64,000 bases of DNA from positions 498,501-562,500 of the forward strand of contig NC_134032.1 in NCBI RefSeq assembly GCF_964204645.1, in the 5' to 3' direction. Made by a program: the position numbers and the translations under genes. This DNA is from Tubulanus polymorphus (taxonomy: Eukaryota; Nemertea; Palaeonemertea; Tubulaniformes; Tubulanidae). The number at the start of each line of letters is the position of its first letter. The stretch's first letter is position 1. Shown here piece after piece: positions 12,076-24,460 of the stretch. Under the pieces are notes generated by a model. That model saw only the letters and a program-made list of their open reading frames with translations. It was not told the origin of the DNA and did no database searches.

Positions 12076-12379
12076 ACCTTTTTTTCAAGTTCAATACATC
12101 GGTCTCATGCATATTATATAGAGTCATACAACAGACTATATATAGTGTAAATAAATGAATAGTTGAAGTCATTTATTAAAACCAAACAAACTGATCTTCA
12201 GCAAACACTGATAACATATTCAACCAGGGACAATACTTAAAGTGACAAAAATAGGTTGAACATTTTTTCTTGTTTGACAAACGAGATGTCATCTGTAGTC
12301 ACTTTATTTGAGACATGATATCAACATTGAGCAACTGCCCTATTAAAACCAATTATATGAAATAAAGCGATGACTTTTC

Positions 12380-13145
12380 TGATATAGTCGAAACGTTGAA
12401 TAAACTACACTAGCTCAAGGAAACATTTCAGACTCTTTTTATTCTTAGTGTGCAGGGATTTTATATTATCTTTACAACACGGACTCAGAGTGTTTCATCA
12501 ATGGTTATAATGAGGACAACATCAGTATTCCTGAAGATGACTATTAGGATATAGTGGAAACGTTGAATAAACTACACTAGCTCAAGGAAACATTTCAGAC
12601 TCTTTTTATTCTTAGTGTGCAGGGATTTTATAATATCTTTACAACACGGACTCAGAGTGTTTCATCAATGGTTATAATGAGGACAACATCAGTATTCCTG
12701 AAGATGACTATTAGGATATAGTCGAAACGTTGAATAAACTACACTAGCTCAAGGAAACATTTCAGACTCTTTTTATTCTTAGTGTGCAGGGATTTTATAT
12801 TATCTTTACAACACGGACTCAGAGTGTTTCATCAATGGTTATAATGAGGACAACATCAGTAATCCTGAAGATGACTATTAGGATATAGGGAAACGTTGAA
12901 TAAACTACACTAGCTCAAGGAAACATTTCAGACTCTTTTTATTCTTAGTGTGCAGGGATTTTATATTATCTTTACAACACGGACTCAGAGTGTTTCATCA
13001 ATGGTTATAATGAGGACAACATCAGTATTCCTGAAGATGACTATTAGGATATAGTCGAAACGTTGAATAAACTACACTAGCTCAAGGAAACATTTCAGGG
13101 ATTTTATATCATCTTTAGCCCTACAACACGTACTCGGGGTATTTC
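12380..13145 (+). repeat. 167-bp tandem array with CTGAAGA..GAAACG motif
   Basis: GAAACGTTG recurs at 12390, 12557, 12724, 12890 and 13057, giving a period of 166-167 bp over four nearly identical units and a partial one. Each full unit carries CTGAAGAT, then GACTAT/ATAGTC capable of a 6-bp helix, then GAAACG. One unit has a mismatch (ATAGTG) and one a deletion in that helix. Such near-identity suggests recent amplification. Confidence 0.85.
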
Positions 13146-13912
13146 ATCAAAATTGTAAAAATGGTTTATTAGAATCGCGCAGTGTATTTAAGGCGTACAT
13201 TGACTGGAGACTGGCATTGATTTCGATATTGATCAGAGCGAAGGAGTGTGTGTGACATGTGTGTGAGTCAGCTGTTTCAACGCTCTGAGTTGCCTGTATA
13301 TATGCGTACAGCTCCTCTATTGTAACCGCTATTAACCCGGCGTGTTGTCAAATTACCAGAAATTGAAAACCGCTGCATGCACATTGAACAATAAGTGAAA
13401 TCAATTTCATCAAAACTTTCTAATTATCAAAAGTCTATTCGATTAATCGTGCTTTTTTAGCAAACCACCTTAATACAAATTCTACAGCAGAACACCCGTG
13501 AAGTCATCGCATGGTCCCCACGGTTACATGAAATAAAAATTCCCAAAATTTCTCAAATTCCCAAATATTTCAAAACTGGAAATTATTATTTTAAAATTCT
13601 CAAGTTTTTCCCAATTTCCCTGTTTTGTGGGAACCGTGTCATCATCATATAGGCCTAACTTGTCACATTAAGTCATCTCTATTTTTGAGACACAATTTGT
13701 ATTCCTAATTTAATCTAGGCCTACGTAAGCTTACTTACTAAGCGTGAGTGCCTAAGTCTTATTGATGTCAAAGGAATTGGAACTGCAATCTTACCCTCAT
13801 AACTCCGAGAAACACTAGCGCCACATAGCGGAAAGGAGTTGAACTGCTATTGTTTTAGTAAAGCAAGTCCCACAAACAGGAAGGGTGTAACCCCTAACAG
13901 TATATATTACTC
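13146..13912. other. Intergenic, no gene seen
   Basis: The stretch contains low-complexity AAATTCCCAAA-type sequence at 13540-13620 and AAGTCATCTCTATTTTTGAG-type dispersed repeat at 13675-13760, which is also present near 4320-4490, 34320-34460, 36390-36740 and 44280-44410. Confidence 0.4.
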
Positions 13913-14135
13913 CTAAGGCTAAAAAAAATTGATACCTTGTTTCTCCACTCTGCTGAGCTTAAATGTTGACCCGGCCGGCCGCCTATCTACCCTATACATT
14001 ACCTTTTTTAAAATCGTGATCAATTTCACCATAACAGACCCGGCCGCTATGGAAATGAACTGTTTATAAATTTTATCATATTTTACAAAAATGACCCGGC
14101 CGCTGCGGAGAAACAAGGTATCATTTTTGTTTAGC
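13913..14135. mobile_element. MITE of the GATACCTTGTTTCTC family
   Basis: The ends read AAAATTGATACCTTGTTTCTC and GAGAAACAAGGTATCATTTT, about 220 bp apart, flanked by TAGGCTAA-type sequence. The interior includes a GGCCGGCCGCCTATCTACCC block and the conserved AATCGTGATCAATTTCACC. Confidence 0.75.
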
Positions 14136-14377
14136 CTAATCCCTAGTAATACTACAGAAAGGTTTCCCTAAACCCCAATCTTACCCCTATAATTCCAAGA
14201 AACACAAGCGCAACATAGCAGAAAACATGAACTACCTAGATCGCAGGCTTACCCCCTTCTTACTCGTACGGGCTCAGACTAACACCAAGGCGAAAACTCT
14301 TAAATCTATTTATATTCTAGGCCTAATTAATTCAGTTTATATTCAGTTGGCCCTGAGTGGAGCAGTCTTAGTTAGCA

Positions 14378-14572
14378 AGGGCGGAGCCAAGGGCACAATA
14401 GGAATCACGAAGGCCACCCCAGCCCGACGAAAATGTCGGTCCTTCTCCACAAGGCTATCTAATGGCTGTCATATTTCTTCAATGAAGAAAAGAATTTTCA
14501 TTATTTCCTAAATTCTTTGAGGACACCTCAAAAATTAGGGGGGGGGTCTAGTACCCCTGGATCCGCCCTTGG
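14378..14572. mobile_element. Short inverted-repeat element (AAGGGCGGA ends)
   Basis: AGCAAGGGCGGAGCC on the left faces GGATCCGCCCTTGG on the right. A G-tract precedes CTAGTACCCCTGGATCC. Elements with similar GGATCC..CCC ends occur at 41238-41505. Confidence 0.5.
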
Positions 14573-16585
14573 TTAGTGCCTAATTTTCAATAAAGTCCTT
14601 CTTTCCGAGTCTCAGATTTTCCCCGGCCGAAGTCTCGACTGGAAGCAACAGATTATAGTCATTTATGCTCATTAATTGCTTCAAACCCCAACAACAGCCT
14701 TCGCAATGAACATTTGGGACATTCATTTGACAACAACAAAAAAGAGATGAATTCCTTTGCTGTCTTTTTTATTGATGTCAAAGGAATTGAATTGATGGAA
14801 AAACCAATAATTCTGGATTGGAAGGATATTCCACACACATTTTCAAAACTTACCCGTCACCATCCGTTGAGAGAGAATTGTCCACCACCAACAATCAAAT
14901 AATAGACTGAAACATTCCACTTACAATCATTGAGAATATTCTGTTGTTTGTCACCTTGAAAATTAGCCGCAAATTCAGGTTTTATTTCGAGCGAAAAGTG
15001 ACAGTTCGTGAACACGGAAGTAAACCGGAAGTGACAGCTCAATTTAATTCAATTCAATTCAATGACCTATTTAAGTGAATTCTAATTTATAATTCTCATT
15101 TATATCTATTTAAATGTTGAATATATCTGTATTTGAATGCATCTGCTGTTTATTGTAAACCTAAAGCGTCAATAAAGCGAATTGAATTGCCTAGGGTTAG
15201 ATCATAGATGGAGTAGGGTCATTCCTAAGGATCCGCCTGAGAGGTGAAGTAAACCTAGACTGGTTGCCTGTCCCATTCGATATGATAATTGAAGATAGAT
15301 ACTGGTAACAGTCTATCTCTACCTTCAGCTATTATGACAGCGAATGCAGGTGGCGCAGAATTGGCCAGGCGACCAGTCTAATTCAATGAACGGGTTCTGG
15401 GCAGCATCACCCACGTGACGATTCGTTCGCCCACACACGCGTATTCGGGGAGGATGCGAATGCGATAAATGACAAAACTGGTTTACAGCGACGGAATAGT
15501 GGTTTGAATGGCGTTTAGAGATAATTACAACTGAAAGTGTCGCCCAAACCAGTTTTATCATTACGTTAACATTCCAAAATCTAGATCCGGGTTTCGGATA
15601 TGGAAGATTGACAATCGAGGATTTGGACAATTTTAGTGAAATGATGATTTAAACAAAGTAGTTTCAATTTAGCGATTTTAGACTTAAGTTCATCCAAACA
15701 TCAACATAAACCTCTGGCAGAACTCAGTTCCACAGTTGTGAGTTAACTCAGAGTTAAAATTAGTAAATTTTCAATGAGTTAACTCGGGGTCAAATTTTAA
15801 CTCCGAACTGTGGAACTGGACCCTGTTCTATGGTCTAAACTACAATGGATAACATCGGATCCAGAATTTTGGAGGGAGTTGACATTAAAAATAAAACTTG
15901 AGCGGATCACGTGATTGAATCACCACAGATCGCGCTGAATAAACAACACAACACAATAATAAATACATTTATTCAGGTTTACAAAATAGATTCTGGGATT
16001 TCAGTTTCTGTGAACTTGTTCTACAACACCAGCGTTTAAATTATGAGACTATCAACCAGCTGTATAACGTCTTTAATTCTATCAATGACAACCACGTTTT
16101 GATTGATGAGAGTTAAAATAAGAGTAGATGAGATAGAAGTGATTGCGCAAGAGATTTAGAGGTGATTGTGCAAGAGATTTTATCGAGACATGGCTGTAAC
16201 TGATAGGATTAAAGAACAGTGACTGTTCTCAAGTTCATTCACAAACAGAAAATCAATCATACTGGCAATCTGTAATCGCTGGTCATTGCCTGGCCATTGG
16301 TCATTTCTGGTCATCTGGTAATTGGTCATCCCTGGCAATTGGTTGGTCATCCCGGGTCTTCTGCAGGTAATTGGTCATCTCCTAACAGGTTAAAACAAAA
16401 TGTAGAATCATAAACAATACAAGCTGGTCAGCAAATCTAGTCGGGTAAGACGCAGCTCCAAACACAAACAGTTACTGAGAAGCTGAAACCGAGGTGAACT
16501 AAAGACTCAACGTTACCTGACCTCCTTAAGAGCGGGCAATCTGTGATTGCAGGAGGACTGATTGCTTCCTCAGGATGCACACTGC
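14573..16585. other. Intergenic, with retroelement tail and palindromic fragment
   Basis: GAATTGAATTG-type tails near 15040-15060 and 15150-15190 resemble 3' ends of non-LTR retroelements. A palindromic unit at 15708-15828 begins CAGTTCCACAGTTGTGAGTT and ends AACTGTGGAACTGGACCC. A 101-codon minus-strand ORF (15325-15630) shows no recognisable domain, so I do not call it. TGGTCATC/CTGGCAATTGG repeats lie at 16260-16380. Confidence 0.45.
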
Positions 16586-16589
16586 TACT

Positions 16590-16607
16590 GAGGAGGAGGC
16601 AGAACTA

Positions 16608-16651
<44 letters not shown>

Positions 16652-16730
16652 GGAGGAGGAGGAGGAGGAGGAGGAGGAGGCAGAACTAGATGATGAATAT
16701 GATGATGATGATGATGAGGCAGAACTAGTG
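16590..16730. repeat. (GAT)n/(GAG)n microsatellite
   Basis: Runs of ATG and GGA triplets alternate over ~140 bp. On the minus strand they produce a poly-Ser ORF, which I regard as an artefact. Confidence 0.9.
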
Positions 16731-16934
16731 TGATTTATTGAAATTGTATCCATACACAAGTAATACATACCGTTAATGTGTGAAGCTGACTGTGAAAATC
16801 AGTTCTATATCAGATTCTACAACTCACCAGCAATGATTGACACTGAAATGAAAATAACAGATTCTTCAATTATCAAATTCTATTGCAGGAAATCATGAAA
16901 TTAACTGTTGAAATTCTGTTGTCATACACATACC

Positions 16935-17990
16935 AGTTATCGTGTGGAGTTGAAACATGTTCGGGACCAGAATTCAGTTAATCTTCTGACAGACTAAAAC
17001 AAAATGTAGAATCATTATAACGGTTATTGAATTTGTCTCCAGCGAGTATCTGTATCCATCTTCAGCTCACTTCACACACAGCTATAGATAAGAGTTCCTT
17101 ACAGCGACCACTGAATCAACCTAATCATTACAACTGAAATAATGATAACACATTCTATATGAATACATATGAAGCACATCTGAAACCAAAGTGATAGAAA
17201 AATAGAAAGTTGTAAAATGTTTTCTGACGCAGTTTGATTTGTGTCAGATTGTAACTGTAGAAGTTTCACTCATTGTTTCAGTCTAATAGAGATATAACTG
17301 ATGTACATGTAACACTGACTGTGTAACACTGCAGTCATTTATTCACTTATTCCTCCTCAGTTTGAAGAATGTTTGTTCTCTTATCTTCATTAGCGATAAG
17401 AATCATTCTCATCCGTATAACTGCAACATCGTAACATTTCTACTTATTCAATCATGGAGGGAATGAGGAGTATGGCGCTTGGGTATGGAATGAGACAGGG
17501 TATGGGAGTTGACACGTTAGGGGAGGATAGGACATTGTGATGAGGTAAGGTCAGGTTGGATGATGCAGGGTTGTTTGATGTGGTTGGATTAGATGATGAG
17601 TTTAATATAGAACTGTTTGGGGTGGGTGTATGTGGTAGTGTACTATGTATAGTTAGGGAGGTGTATGATAACGGATTGAAAAGTTGCTGGTAGAGGGCGG
17701 TACAGGTGTGATGCTGGTATGGTATGTGTAAGGTAGGGGGCGGTGTGTGTAGAGTGTTAAGGATAGGGTAAGGTACAGTTAGAGTAATACGAAAGTGTAA
17801 GTTTGGGTAATGCGGGGTCAGGATGTTTGGTGTTGTTGAGGTGAGGGTGAGGTCGGGGGTGGTGTCTGTGGAAGGTTGGGAGGTACGTGATGTGATATAA
17901 GGGGTGGAGCTAGGACAGTACAGAGTGTGATGAGTGATTGACGGGGTCGATCCGTCTCTCAGCCGCCTCCAGGCCACTCCCTTTTGACAT
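16935..17990. repeat. Large inverted duplication, left arm
   Basis: The segment from CGTGTGGAGTTGAAACATG through CAGCGAGTATCTGTATCC and CTACTTATTCAATCATGGAGG to the GT-rich block ending near 17990 is matched in reverse complement at 19915-21290. The match near 17000-17460 is close; the GT-rich part is more diverged and is split in the right arm. Confidence 0.75.
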
Positions 17991-18408
17991 CTCAATGCTT
18001 CTCCAACCCTCCCAATCCCTCAAACTACTCCTCAATTCCATGTGAAATACTAGGAGACGATACCTGCAAGACATTGAATATTAAGACACCATCAAAACAA
18101 AGTATTTTACATGTGTGTCACATGATTCATTTTAACAAGTGAACGATTCATGAAGCAAATGACAGCAAAATCTTCTGATTCACAAATATCTGAATAGTTT
18201 TTACCAGACTACAAGCTTTACGAATAGCAAACTGATGAGAAATGGACTCTGAACCCACAATTAAATTATTCAAGATTTTCTGTGAATTATTTCTCTCATA
18301 TTTATCACGTTACACCCAGTGATACATGAAACTCAGCCTCACTCTCACTCTCACTCACTCTCACACACTTTCTTATTTGCCATTTTTTGCAAACATTTTT
18401 AAGCACGT

Positions 18409-18770
18409 GAGGTAGGTATAGACCACTGCCCGCTTTCTAAGCCAGTAGTGGACTACCCTTTGGACCCCACTTTTGTGCTTGGTGGCTTTAAGCTCACCTT
18501 TCTTGAGTCGAGGTAGGAATAGACCACTGCCAATCTAAGCCAGTAGTGGACTACTCTTTTGACCCCACTTTTGTGCTTGGTGGCTTTAAGCTCACCTTTC
18601 TTGAGTCGAGGTAGGAATAGACCACTGCCAATCTAAGCCAGTAGTGGACTACCCTTTTGACCCCACTTTTGTGCTTGGTGGCTTTAAGCTCACCTTTCTT
18701 GAGTCGAGGTAGGAATAGACCACTGCCCGCCATCTAGGCCAGCAGAACACTAAACCTTCGAATTGCTCTC
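18409..18770. repeat. 98-101-bp tandem repeat
   Basis: Units start with GAGGTAGG at 18409, 18510, 18608 and 18706, and share AGACCACTGCC, CCAGTAGTGGACTAC, TTTGACCCCACTTTTGTGC and GGTGGCTTTAAGCTCACC. ORFs of ~60-107 codons on the minus strand come from the repeat. Confidence 0.85.
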
Positions 18771-18929
18771 GGACCCCACTCTTTTCATGTTCTTTCTTTT
18801 TCTTATGGCTCTCTCTCTCATCTCTCTCTATCTCTCCTTGCTCTGTATCAGTAGCACCCGGCAGTAAGTGAATATATAGGAAATATAGTAATTGAACTGG
18901 GTTTAAATCCATCTCAATCAGTGCTTTTA

Positions 18930-19050
18930 CAGGGTCCCATCTAAGGATGAAATCCACTTGCCCCGGGGGCAAGCATATCTGAAATTTTGCTTGTCCCCTA
19001 CAAAAATTGTAGCAAAAAGCTTATTGTGACATAAAACTGCACTAGGGCAG
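18930..19050. mobile_element. Fragment of the CAGGGTGCGATCTAAG repeat family
   Basis: ACAGGGTCCCATCTAAGGAT, CTTGCCCCGGGGGCAAGC and TCTGAAATTTTGCTTGTCCC match the ends and interior of the two longer copies at 27520-27777 and 43786-44046. Confidence 0.6.
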
Positions 19051-19914
19051 TGGTTCACTATAGTCAATCACAATCATATCATTGTTTGATGATATTATTT
19101 ATTTGCAGTGACATTTGTTCCATGAAACAAGTTTCAATTCCTAAATGAATCGATGAATTCAATCTTCAATAGCATCATTCTCGATGTATCTCATATAGAG
19201 ATTGTGGAATAGTAAGCGCGGGAAGGAGGAAGGGAAGGAGGTAATGCCAGTCCGGTCCGGACCACTTTCTCTGAATCACATTACCCTACCCCAACATCAC
19301 CCAGGCTGTACTGTCCTATCACCATCCATGTCACCATCACCAGACATATATCTATATACACTGACAAATAAGACAAAAACAAAATTCTATCTGGAGATTT
19401 GTATCTAAAGAAGGTTTGGGGGGAACTTTCTCCTGGTGAGTGAAACGCCAAGAGCATCACTCACCATTGTTCAAAGCACAAACTGTGGCTCCATCTATCT
19501 CCATCCTACGTAATCAATGAGTCTCTGACTCTAATCAAATAATCCTAGGTCAACTGGATCACACGAATCAGACCTGAATCCATTTTTACAAATTTACCAC
19601 TTAGTATTTTTGATTTTTGGTTCTAACAATAATCCAACAACTTAAGACCAGTCCAAACTTCTTTTAGTTCTATAGTCAATCTAACAACTTAAGACCAGTC
19701 TAAGGCCATTTTAGTTCTTTAGCCAATCTAACAAGACTGGTCTAATGATTTTAAAAGCCCATTTTCTTAGGTATAACTCAAAAATAATTTTTCGAAATGG
19801 ACACTTGGACACTTGACATGGATAAATTCTACTGAATTCATCCTCACCTCAACAACATAATAATAATAATAATAATAATAATAATATATTTTCTTATATA
19901 GCGCAGATCTAAAA
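19051..19914. other. Spacer of the inverted duplication, no gene seen
   Basis: It contains diverged 45-bp repeats of the CAACTTAAGACCAGTC type (19620-19745) and a (TAA)n run at 19857-19887. A 68-codon ORF at 19202-19408 shows nothing recognisable. Confidence 0.45.
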
Positions 19915-21290
19915 AACAACACCAAACATCCTGACCCCACATTACCCAAACTTACACTTCTGTATTCCTCTAACTGTACCTTACCCTATTCTTAACACTC
20001 TACACACACCGCCCCCTACCTTACACATACCATACCAGCATCACTACTACACATCCTCACTCGCCAGGGTCTGGTTGTGTTCCGCTGAAACTCACAAACA
20101 CTGATCAATTTTCCTTCATAGGTCTATAAAGCTAAGCATACTTCGACAAAGCAACTAGAGACAATTAGTTGCTAGTGAGCGATCGGGAACTCAGTATTCT
20201 CCGCTGCTGACATCAACTTATCCTTTATCAAAGTTTATTGAAGGATATTTGCCAACAGTAAAACACGTTCACCTCATTGTGACTGGCATCACTGGTTTCC
20301 CTTACCGAGGGTCCAACACAAGAATAATGTATATTTCCATAATTTTCATTGGCTGGATAATTCCTCTGTTTTCATTGGCTGGATAATTCCTCTGTTTTCA
20401 TTGGCTGGATAATTCCTTGTATTCCAATAGACCGATGGATAAAGTTGCGGGCAGCGTTTGTGTAGACGTGAGCTTCAGCAGGAAGCAACCCGAGCCCTGG
20501 TGAGTGAGGATGCTACTGTACCGCCCTCTACCAGCAACCTTTCAATCCATTATCATACACCCTCCGAACATACACACCGTACACTACCACATACATCACT
20601 TACCCCCAAACAGTTCTATATTAAACTCATCATCGAATCCAACCACATCAAACAACCCTGCATCATCCAACCGACCTTACCTCATCGCATTACCCTATCC
20701 TACCCTAACGGTCAACTACACCATACCCTGCCCCATTCCATACCCAAACCTCATACAACTCATCCCCTCTATGATTGAATAAGTAGAAATGTTACGATGT
20801 TGTAGTTGGACGGATGGCAATGATTCTTATCGCTAATGAAGATGAGAGAACAAACATTCTTCAAACTGAGGAGGAATAAGTGAATAAATGACTGCAGTGT
20901 TACACAGTCAGTGTTACATGTACATCAGTTATATCTCTATTAGACTGAAACAATGAGTGAAACTTCTACAGTTACAATCTGACACAAATCAAACTGCGTC
21001 AGAAAACATTTTACAACTTTCTATTTTTCTATCACTTTGGTTTCAGATGTGCTTCATATGTATTCATATAGAATGTGTTATCATTATTTCAGTTGTAATG
21101 ATTAGGTTGATTCAGTGGTCGCTGTAAGGAACTCTGATCTATAGCTGTGTGTGAAGTGAGCTGAAGATGGATACAGATACTCGCTGGAGACAAATTCAAT
21201 AACCGTTATAATGATTCTACATTTTGTTTTAGTCTGTCAGAAGATTAACTGAATTCTGGTCCTGAACATCTTCAACTCCTCCACGCAATA
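19915..21290. repeat. Large inverted duplication, right arm
   Basis: This is the reverse-complement partner of 16935-17990: CTTACACTTCTGTATTCC and CACCGCCCCCTACCTTACAC (19950-20030), then CCGCCCTCTACCAGCAAC (20520) and ATGATTGAATAAGTAG through CAATAACCGTTATAATG (20770-21250). About 370 bp at 20090-20455, with a triplicated TTTTCATTGGCTGGATAATT, interrupts the match. The Pro/Thr/Ser-rich ORFs here (20458-20782) come from TACCCYA-rich repeat sequence. Confidence 0.7.
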
Positions 21291-21339
21291 AGTGGTATGA
21301 ATGAACACATAATTCTAAAATTACTTATCTTATCTCTTC

Positions 21340-21670
21340 TGTGATTCATTCAGCTGCTCCTATGATACCCCTGCTGCTCCTACAATACTCCTGCTGCTCC
21401 TACGATACTCCTGCCGCTCCTACGATATTCCTGCTGCTCCTATGATACTCCTGCTGCTCCTATTATACTCCTGCTGCTCCTACGATACTCCTGCTGCTCC
21501 TACGATACTCCTGCTGCTCCTACGATACCCCTGCTGCTCCTACGATACCCCTGCTGCTCCTACGATACTCCCGTTGCTCCTACGATACTCCTGCTGCTCC
21601 TATAATACTCCTGCTGCTCCTACGATACTCCTGCTCTGCTGCTCCTACGATACTCCTCTGATGCTCCTCC
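21340..21670. repeat. 21-bp tandem repeat (CTGCTGCTCCTACGATACTC)
   Basis: Around 15 near-identical units make a repetitive Leu/Pro/Ala ORF. There are no unique spacers, so this is not a CRISPR. Confidence 0.9.
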
Positions 21671-22884
21671 TGAGTTGCGCTTGACTCAATCTTATTTCAT
21701 ACCACAGTAAACAGGAATTGTGCCTGAAATAAAGAATATTAGATTTCAATGTGGTATCTGTTGATTGTAGACTATTCACAGATATCAGTTTCACAATCGA
21801 ATGAATGAGAGACAAACCTTTTCTAAAAGATGATTAATAGATCTCAGCCTAGTAACAGTCAGTGAAGGGAGGCAGTTGTTCATATTGTTGCTTTTAACTG
21901 ATTCAAACTGACCGTTGAAGGAAGGATCGATTGATGAAATCTGTTGTTTGTATCTGTATCAATAAGAAAAGGGAGGTGACTGTAATTATTACTGGTAATA
22001 TTCACCACAATATAATCTGTAAACAGTAATGACAATATTTTAGTTCATTCCACAACTGGCTGTAAACTGCTGTTGTTACTGTTTGTGTCGAACATCGATC
22101 TTCACACGACAACTAAAGCTTTTTTTAGCAGATTGTTTGCATTTGCCGTTTTCATATTATTTGTTTTGAACAAGCAGGTCACATGTAACTTTCACATTTA
22201 ATCCCTCACACGGACGTACACGAGCTCGGGCCACTATTCCAAAATCGAGAGTTTAATTCATATATAAGCGTGTAAATTCAGGGGAAATCCTGCTTATGGC
22301 TCATAGGCCAGCATCTTAGCTACGCATTGAAGTGGTTTTCGCCCCACATACCCAACCTAACTTTTGAAATAATCAAACCTTTAGAAAGGAGGGGTATCCC
22401 AGTACAGGTATGCCAGTATATCCGAGCCTAATATCTAAGGGAATCCCCCACCGTGTTTGGTACCCTTACTCCAAGCAAAAGTCCAGGTAATCCCTTATTT
22501 CATCATCAATCTGTCTCTCGGGATCAATGACAATGGATTTCATACACATAACCGAAATTCGTTACCTATCCCATTTGCAGAAATTATGGCAACATTTATG
22601 GGTGACCTCTTCTTCACTCTAGGTACTATTTTGGGGGTCCTAATTGTGGGCTGATGACACACACACAGCACAGAGGGAGGCGAGAGGTGCGGACCACCGA
22701 ACCGTGACGACACACGTAATTTACTTCAAACACGATTTTGAATAAAGTTTGGCGGCGGGTCTCAGGTCAGTTTAATAGACGGTTTCTATCGCCTGCATCT
22801 CCGGGGTTTATACCGAACTGTTAGCTTAACACATAGATATAATTCGAGGATAAAAAACTGGAAAAATTCCAAGACTTACCAAAT

Positions 22885-22925
22885 TTCAATATGGCGGGTC
22901 ACGACTCCACACCGGAAGTGATGAC
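22885..22925 (+). promoter_or_regulatory. Promoter-like patch with YY1-like and ETS-like motifs
   Basis: AATATGGCGGG (YY1-like) is followed within 25 bp by CACCGGAAGTGATG (ETS-like). This pairing is common at initiator-type animal promoters. No credible ORF starts nearby on either strand, so it may serve a non-coding transcript or be chance. Confidence 0.3.
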
Positions 22926-23289
22926 TCGCGGATTTTCCATGCATGTGCTGTTACAAGTTAAGATAATTTGCCGAGCTACAAATTTATTTTCGTATTCAAT
23001 CTGATTTATTTGGTGTAAGAATAACATAATCATGATTAAAACTGACCAGTGTAATCACGCACGTGGCTCGATCAATGCATCATTGCTTGCCAGGGTTGGT
23101 TGCCTCTGCTCCCGGAGCTTTCCGGCTACCACCAATGGTTTTACTCGCTTCCCTATGTACACTCAGCATCCTTTGCAGGATGGTTTTATACCGGAGCCAA
23201 CTCACGCTGTTTTCATGTTTAAAAAGTGACCGGCGGGGAGCGGTGTTCTTTGTAAATAGCTCTAATTTGTCTCTCTCCTATTATGTTAT

Positions 23290-23395
23290 GTTATCTTTTG
23301 TCTCTTTGAATTAATATTTTATTGTCGTGTCTGTCCTATGTAATTTTGTCATTATACGGATGCAATAAATTTCGAATTGAATTGAATTGTCATCA
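23290..23395 (+). mobile_element. 3' tail of a non-LTR retroelement
   Basis: GTCCTATGTAATTTTGTCAT, then AATAAATTTCGAATTGAATTG, ends in GAATT repeats. Similar GAATT-repeat ends occur at 15170-15190 and 46280-46310. No reverse-transcriptase ORF is present. Confidence 0.5.
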
Positions 23396-24149
23396 AGTGC
23401 TGCCCCCAGAACGGTAAGTGTGTGAACTAACTTTTTACTCACATGCCGCAGTAGGAACATTGAATCATATTGTTAGTTCGTACATTCACCGCTAATGATA
23501 AATATAGAGGCAGCACTAGACGGTTCAGATCTGTAAACGTTGGGACTGAAGATGGTAATTATTAAGTACCAATAATTCATTGGTTATTGGGCATTATCAA
23601 TTAGCTTGGGTCCAGTGGGTAAACTGCATCTCAATCGAGGCTTAAATGTCTATCCGGTAACGTTTCGACCTCGCGCCTGAGTATACAGTCTGTAGACTGA
23701 GGGGGCCTTGACGCCATCCCGAGTCCGTCAACTTGTTTATGTCTCAGATGGAGCGCGCGGGGCAGGGCTGTCATTATATTGGTGACTTATCCAAATTACA
23801 CTTACATAGCGCAACATTTTTCAGTGTGTTAACTCCGTCGTACTCGGCGTAACAGGAGAGTGAGGAATTGTATTTTAGCTAACTGTTAGCTAACTGTTTA
23901 GCTAACTGTTCCTCCTCTGTTCCTTGTTTTTAGACAGGACCTTAATTAAATCGGTATTTTATGAACCACTAAAAGCACTGTATTGCGTGAACTGTATTGA
24001 AAAAAAAGATAGTTCAACAGTTCAACATAAAAGCATAAAACTAGCGATGAAACAACGAATTCAGTATAATTTTTCCTAATTGCATTGTCCTAATTAACAT
24101 TTTTCAGACATTATCACTTCACTTAAAATAAGTCTTCTGACATTATACT

Positions 24150-24460
24150 ATGCAGTAGCTGCTCCTGAGTCGGTGTTTATACGATTCACTAGCTGCACCT
24201 CAAGTGTTTATAAGAAGCACCAACTGCTCCTGAGTCAGTGTTAATAAGATGAACTATTATCTTTGCTCCTCCGGAATCAGTGTTTATAAGATACACTATT
24301 GTCTCTGTTGCTCCTGAATCAGTGTTTTTAAGATGCGCTATTGTCCATGCTGCTCCTCGAGTGTTTATAAGATCCGCTCCTGCTGCTCCTGAATCACAAT
24401 GTTTGTAGAAATCCGTCGTTGGGCGGTAACTCGCTGCTGCTGGCTCCACAACTTCTCATC
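24150..24460. repeat. Diverged ~36-bp tandem repeat
   Basis: Units share GCTCCTGAATCAGTGTTTAT and AAGAT(G/A)CAC. The minus-strand ORF through it encodes repeated INTDSG-like blocks and is treated as an artefact. Confidence 0.75.

Larger units (their letters stand above)
21671..24149. other. Intergenic, no supportable gene
   Basis: A promoter-like patch at 22885-22925 and a retroelement tail at 23290-23395 are listed separately. Short ORFs at 22457-22654 and 23032-23314 lack domain features. GCTAACTGTTAGCTAACTG repeats lie near 23876-23910. Confidence 0.45.

Noticed and set aside
12380-13145. Regularly spaced repeats as a possible CRISPR array
   Set aside because: The entire 167-bp unit repeats with no unique spacers, and the DNA is eukaryotic. 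The same applies to 21340-21670.
15325-15630. 101-codon minus-strand ORF
   Set aside because: No recognised domain, no splice partners and no start context that stands out; isolated in a repeat-rich desert.
16526-16768. Poly-Ser ORF on the minus strand
   Set aside because: Translation of a (GAT)n/(GAG)n microsatellite.
17444-17995. 183-codon Thr/Pro/Ser-rich minus-strand ORF and its counterpart at 20458-20782
   Set aside because: Both come from the two arms of an inverted duplication in TACCCYA-type biased sequence; no domain is visible, and the frames differ between arms.
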